Of a stretch of 64,000 nucleotides of DNA, positions 59,501 through 64,000 are shown in pieces. Positions within the stretch are counted from its first letter, which is position 1; every line of letters starts with the position of its first letter. The stretch is taken from positions 249,251 through 313,250 of the forward strand of contig VFFE01006056.1 of NCBI GenBank assembly GCA_008921705.1, given 5' to 3'. Position numbers and translations under genes: made by a program. The notes under the pieces are model-generated. The model had not been told where the DNA came from. It made no database searches and worked only from the letters and a program-made list of their open reading frames with translations. This DNA comes from Burhinus oedicnemus (lineage: Eukaryota > Chordata > Aves > Charadriiformes > Burhinidae).

Positions 59501-62270
59501 ATGGCTAGATTCTTAAGGGATGCAAAAGCTTTTCACTGAAGTTCTCTGCTTATTTATACCTGCTGAAAGTCTAGCTGGTGGTGTGCAAAGACATTGTGTT
59601 TTGTGCCAAGGGGTCAAAACGACACGTGGGCAGCCCAGGATGGCTGGGGAGAGCAGCAGCTCTCATTGCATCACCCGACCAAGCTCTGCTCTGTATTTCT
59701 TGGCTGTAGGTCTGGGACCTGGGCCAATGCCAATTAAATTGGTGAGGGCACAGACAAGGTTAACGATAAAGTTAATCTCCCATTGCTGATTGGTGAGGAA
59801 ACCTCACAACTTGTAGCTTTTGTCCGTTTGCAGTTAACAGAACAGTGGAGCAGAAGGAGGCCTCCTCCTTATTTCTAGCCTGGGTTCCATCACAGCAGGA
59901 AGATTACCCAAAAGTATCACTCTTCTCACTGGTACATTCAGCACTTCTCCCACAGGGATGGCAATTTACTTATACTGAAAAGGGCTTTCTAGAAGCAACC
60001 ATGGGAAATTCTAAGCCGGTCTCAGTGCAGTTAATAGTTTACATTTAACCAATGAAACTGTTCACTTTTCTCCTTGTGTCTCCTCAGTCCCACCTTCTCT
60101 TGGCTGGCATCAAAGAGTGGGGCATCATGGGCACGAATGGCATGATCAGAGTTTGAGAACCCTACGATTAAGGTGATGTTTTTAACTCTGCAACCAGAGA
60201 AAGCAGAAATGAAATAGAGGATCGAAGCAGAATTTTTAGCATGTGTGATCTCTCACAGAACAAGTGCTCTGGGGCACGAAGGACGGGGCCATCTGAACAA
60301 TGGCTGCCGTCTTAACCTAACGTACAAACCATGAAGCAATACCCTGCCAAGGGGTGCCGACACCTTTTGCAATCTGCACCCACAGATTTCCTTGCCAGAA
60401 TTCAAGATGGCTGATTTCTTACCTCCTGAAACAGGCTACGGACAAAATCAATTGTGTTGAAATTTTTCCTTCAGCATGTGTAAGCCCCTAGTGTTCACCA
60501 AACGGAATAGAAGAGAGAGGTAAAGATGAAGAAAAGCTATGGCTCTGCATGCACTTTGGCGTTGCGCTCCCCCATGCCCCGACATTCTGCCACCCGTGAC
60601 AGGACATATATACTCTAGTTGGACTTGCTAATGCAGATCTTGGGAGAAGTCACAGGAACTGAAATATCTTTTTGCATCAGCTACAAGGAAAGAAATCCTC
60701 CCTCCTGCTCCTGCATGACAACATCTTTTTGCAGCCTGTCCTGTACAATGCAAATACGTAAATGCTCCTTGCTGGCCTGTTCCTCCTACTGGATACAGAG
60801 ATATATAAAAAGAATGTAAATCACCAAGAAATACTTTGACAGCTGGCACCCGATTCTATCCCGAGTGCCCTGATGGTCACTCTTCAGCAGCTCTTTGCTG
60901 ATTCATGAGGACTGCTAAGAGAAAGCGTGTGTGACTTATCTCTTATAGAGTGTAATAAAAAGAGGGAAATGCCTTGTGTGGCTGGAACTGCAGTTCTGTG
61001 GCCTGTCTCTGAGATGCTCCATTAGCCTGCTGCTGGCAGTGATGACACAAAAATTGGAGATCCCCGACTGTACCATTAACATGAACAAATTGAAAAAACA
61101 AACTGGAATGTAACAGGGAGCCCATGCTTTTTTTCTCTGCTTGTATGAAAACTCAGTAGAGAGGAAGGGTGGTTCTGTTCCCTCACATACTGGCATAGGC
61201 TGCACAAAAACACAGCTCTGCTTTTCTTAGGGTTCTCCCATATTATGTTAGATCTAGATTTACTTCTTAAGCTGAAGCCTTTGAACCATCACTCTCTGTC
61301 TATATTTTTGGCTAGGCCATCTGATATTTGTGATTGCCCAGATTATTAATCACAGCCTCTCACCTGTTCATTTTAAAACAGTGACTGCTGACACTTCTGT
61401 CAGCCTTAGGGAAGGGTCTTTCCTTTGCCATAAACAATAATGGTCTGAAAAAAAGTCCTTCCTTGCAGAAAGATGGATTAAGATCTTGTTTTTAAATGCA
61501 GTCTAAATGGTCCTGATGTACTGAAATGTTACAGCTAATATAAGCAGACGAGTCAATTTACAGCTTTCATACTACATTTTAAGGAACAAAACAAGCAGAC
61601 ACGACAGCACAATAAATCTGCCTGGTGTCCCAGTCTGGTTGATGTTAATTGAACGCAGTTGTATCAGATAACTAGATGATGCAGCTTCCTAAAAAAAACA
61701 GGAAACGTATGAATTTTGTCAAGATCATGGATTTGTCCAAAAAAGCAGAGGACAGACTTAAACAATTTATTCTTTGGGAACAAAGTCTGAGAACCAATGA
61801 AGAAGCATAGCTGTGGATGTGCTATCCTGTGTACACAATACAAAGTTCATATTAGAATAACCCTGATGATACTAGAAAAACAATTATATTATTCAGGATT
61901 CAAGGGAGCAAAAGAAAAAAGAGGTATCATTTGTGGATAAATTATTTTAGAAAAACAGGAATATATAATTTAACTATCACAGTTAAATGTATAAAATGTA
62001 TGGCGCTTTTGCTTTAAGAGTAAAGCAAAAGAGACAAACAAGTTTTAGTATAAAACAAAACATTAACTGGGAGTTTGGTAAATATGTCTGGAGACACTGG
62101 GATTTTGGCAGAGTGTAACTCCTAGAATAGTGAATGTTTTGGGGTTTTTTTCTGTTTATGTGTCTTCATACAAAACTGGGCAAAACAAGTAAATTGCAAA
62201 TGAAAGCAGAAGAAAACACATGGAGCTATTGAAATAGGTTAGCATCTGATTTCAAATTTAGGAACAAATC
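56546..62270. other. Intergenic sequence upstream of PTCHD1, no gene seen
   Basis: No coding region or RNA gene was recognised. A consensus-like plus-strand splice donor (CAG|GTGAGT, 57214-57222) lies just outside the CpG island. A purine-rich stretch occurs at about 59040-59420. T runs occur near 57570 and 59439. In mammals antisense PTCHD1-AS non-coding RNAs start in this direction; whether one exists here cannot be told from the DNA. Confidence 0.5.
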
Positions 62271-62382
62271 ATACATATGCACACATATATACACATAGAT
62301 ATGTGTATGCACACACGTGTACACCACATATATATATATGGCACATATGCAAATGCTTATATATATATATTTACATACACAG
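62271..62382 (+). repeat. (TA/CA)n-rich microsatellite region
   Basis: Alternating purine-pyrimidine sequence with two TA runs (around 62328-62338 and 62359-62370) embedded in cacacata-type repeats. The short Tyr/Ile/His-rich frame over it is an artefact of the repeat. Confidence 0.9.
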
Positions 62383-62494
62383 GCTTAAATGAAAGAAAGG
62401 GACATTTAAGTCAGGTACTAGCAAAATTTTCTAAGAGTAACATCTTTCTGATATTAATGTGGGGCACTAGGGTCACCTGGGAATGGTGTAGGCT

Positions 62495-62640
62495 TTCCAG
62501 AATTGAAGGATTTTAAAAGCAAACTGGATAAATGTGTAAGGTGTGACATACGTATTGCTAACCCCACCTTGGGGCAGAAAAATGGACTAAGTGTCCTTGA
62601 GATCTCTGTCAGCCAGCACTATTTCCTGTGACTATAGGAT
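62495..62640 (+). repeat. Old CR1 LINE 3' remnant
   Basis: 'ttttaaaagcaaactggat', 'aaccccaccttggggcag' and 'aaatggactaagtgtccttg' keep the order of the CR1 3' consensus (..aag..gactggataaa.., ..ctgccttggggcagg.., ctggactagatgacctc). It degenerates through 'tttcctgtgactatagg' at the tail. Divergence suggests an old insertion. Confidence 0.7.
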
Positions 62641-63229
62641 ATAGCCAAAGGATAGGTGTTACACATACACATCTGATGAAGTGTAAGAAAAACAGCCTGT
62701 GATTTGCAGATGCGGAGACACTTATTACTGCGCACAGAGGAGAGCTCCTCCCTAGCTCACCTACAAGAACAGAAAACATGGGTTGGGTGGTAGTCCCTGT
62801 CAGAGCAGCCCAGCTGTACAGACAGGGCTGATCAGCCTATTTCTCTCCTGCCTTACTGCTTCTCATTCTGACTTATGCCCCCTTTATAGCCTTTGGCTAG
62901 GCTTTGTGTCTCTAAAGCTGTTAGTAAAGACAATTATATAAATATAAATTACAGATGTACAGCTTTGGGACAGCACACTCTGACTCAGAATTGTCTTCAT
63001 ACTGTTCTGTCACGTTCTTCCACCTGCATCTAGATTGCGTATTGAGTCATATTGACAGTGGAGTTGGCTATAAAGCAAGAGACCTTCAGTAAAGGACATT
63101 TTAAAAAAAATCGTAATTTTTCTCCAGTCTTTCAGAATGTGTGTATGAACTAGTAGCAGATTGGCTAGATTTTAGACAATATCACAGAGGTTTTTCATCA
63201 TTTACAGGATGCGGCAAAGATGATGGACC

Positions 63230-63415
63230 AAGGACTGAAAGCTGCAGGAATCAGATTCTACCACTGCTGTATGGTCACAGTCAATTCACTGTTAATCTCC
63301 CCTTGCCTCAGTTTCCCCATCTTTAAAACTGGGATGAGAAATGTTGTCTGCCTGTCACAAGGAGTGGAATGAGTACAATTAGCAATTTAACAGCACTTAG
63401 GAAATACAGTATTAA
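63230..63415 (+). repeat. MIR/CORE-SINE remnant
   Basis: The order of a MIR element is visible. First comes a 'gattctaccactgctgtatgg' type segment, as in ggctctgccact.actagctgtg. Next is 'tcacagtcaattcactgtta', as in tgacc..gg.caagttactta. Then comes the highly diagnostic 'gcctcagtttccccatct' with 'ttaaaactgggatga', and finally 'aatttaacagcacttagga', as in the 3' end. The family predates the amniote radiation, so this is very old. Confidence 0.75.
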
Positions 63416-63898
63416 ATACAGTATTATATACCAATGTGGAGTTGTAGAGTATTCAGACCAGAGAACCCTTATTTGTAAGATCATTCTTAACGCTATGCTT
63501 TGTTATGCTTATCAATTGTTATTAAATGTCAAAATGAGCCAATACAATGAAAAGTAAAGGGGAAGTGAGTTTTAATTGCTCTTTAACCAGCCCATTTTCA
63601 GCTTCCCACAAAAATATGGATCCTGTATAGCCATTGTCACAGCCCCGCCCCAGTGCATTCTCAACATACACCAGGCAAGTGCACCAGGTATGTGCTTGAC
63701 AAGAGTTTGGATGTACCTCCGTGCTGTTTCTCTGCTGTGCCTTGAGCTGCTGCTGTTCTTTCTGTCTGTCACAAACATGTCTTTCCCCTGCATTGCGTAT
63801 GAAGTCAGGGACTGGCTACAATCAGGAGAAAATAATAGAAGAGGACCAATTAGGACCTTTAAGGAGCAAAGCAAGCAAACAAAACCAAACAGCCATAA

Positions 63899-64000
63899 GG
63901 GCCACAAAGATGATCAGAGGGCTGGAACATCTCCCCTGTGAGGACAGGCTGAGAGAGTTGGGGTTGTTCAGCCTGGAGAAGGCTCCGGGGAGACCTTATA
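63899..64000 (+). repeat. CR1 LINE, cut by window end
   Basis: 'gccacaaagatgatcagagg', 'ctggaacatctcccctgtga', 'ggacaggctgagagagttgg' and 'ggttgttcagcctggagaag' match the CR1 ORF2 C-terminal coding region almost base for base. The element is in plus orientation and continues beyond 64000. Low divergence marks it as one of the younger insertions here. Confidence 0.93.

Noticed and set aside
62277..62516. 79-codon Tyr/Ile/His-rich frame
   Set aside because: Its first half is translation of a TA/CA microsatellite.

Overview
This window is a piece of vertebrate nuclear genome, most likely from a bird. Three observations support that. CR1 LINE fragments with the avian-type 3' tail (ATTCTATGAT-like octamer repeats) occur on both strands. 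Interspersed repeat density is very low. The only protein gene is a multi-exon vertebrate gene with canonical GT-AG introns. There is no sign of prokaryotic operons, CRISPR arrays or recognisable tRNA/rRNA genes.

The gene is PTCHD1 (patched domain-containing protein 1), complete on the minus strand. Three coding exons lie at 54910-55260, 40908-41568 and 21013-22667. They join in frame to 2667 nt, which is 888 codons plus TAA, the same length as I recall for the mammalian protein. The start lies in a strong CpG island (about 54640-56545). Intron 1 (13.3 kb) and intron 2 (18.2 kb) hold a few CR1 tails, simple repeats, three GC/CpG-rich clusters, candidate regulatory palindromes and one striking 187-bp foldback.

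Layout from left to right: 1 to about 18.6 kb is intergenic sequence 3' of PTCHD1, with CR1 remnants at 4.65, 6.04-6.65, 11.33-11.85 and 18.03 kb. About 18.6-21.0 kb is the probable 3' UTR. 21.0-55.3 kb is the PTCHD1 coding span. 54.6-56.5 kb is the promoter CpG island. 56.5-64 kb is upstream intergenic sequence with a TA/CA microsatellite (62.3 kb), an old CR1 (62.5 kb), a MIR/CORE-SINE remnant (63.2 kb) and a CR1 cut by the window edge (63.9 kb).

I found no new multi-gene system. The most interesting items are: the foldback built on a CR1 tail in intron 1 (50969-51155); the loss in PTCHD1 of the acidic residues expected in transmembrane helices 4 and 10 of Patched-type transporters; an intragenic CpG island beside exon 2; a perfect 12-bp inverted repeat inside the promoter island; and a 274-codon frame persisting across an ancient CR1 reverse-transcriptase remnant. 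Repeat and family calls rest on recall of consensus sequences, not on searches.
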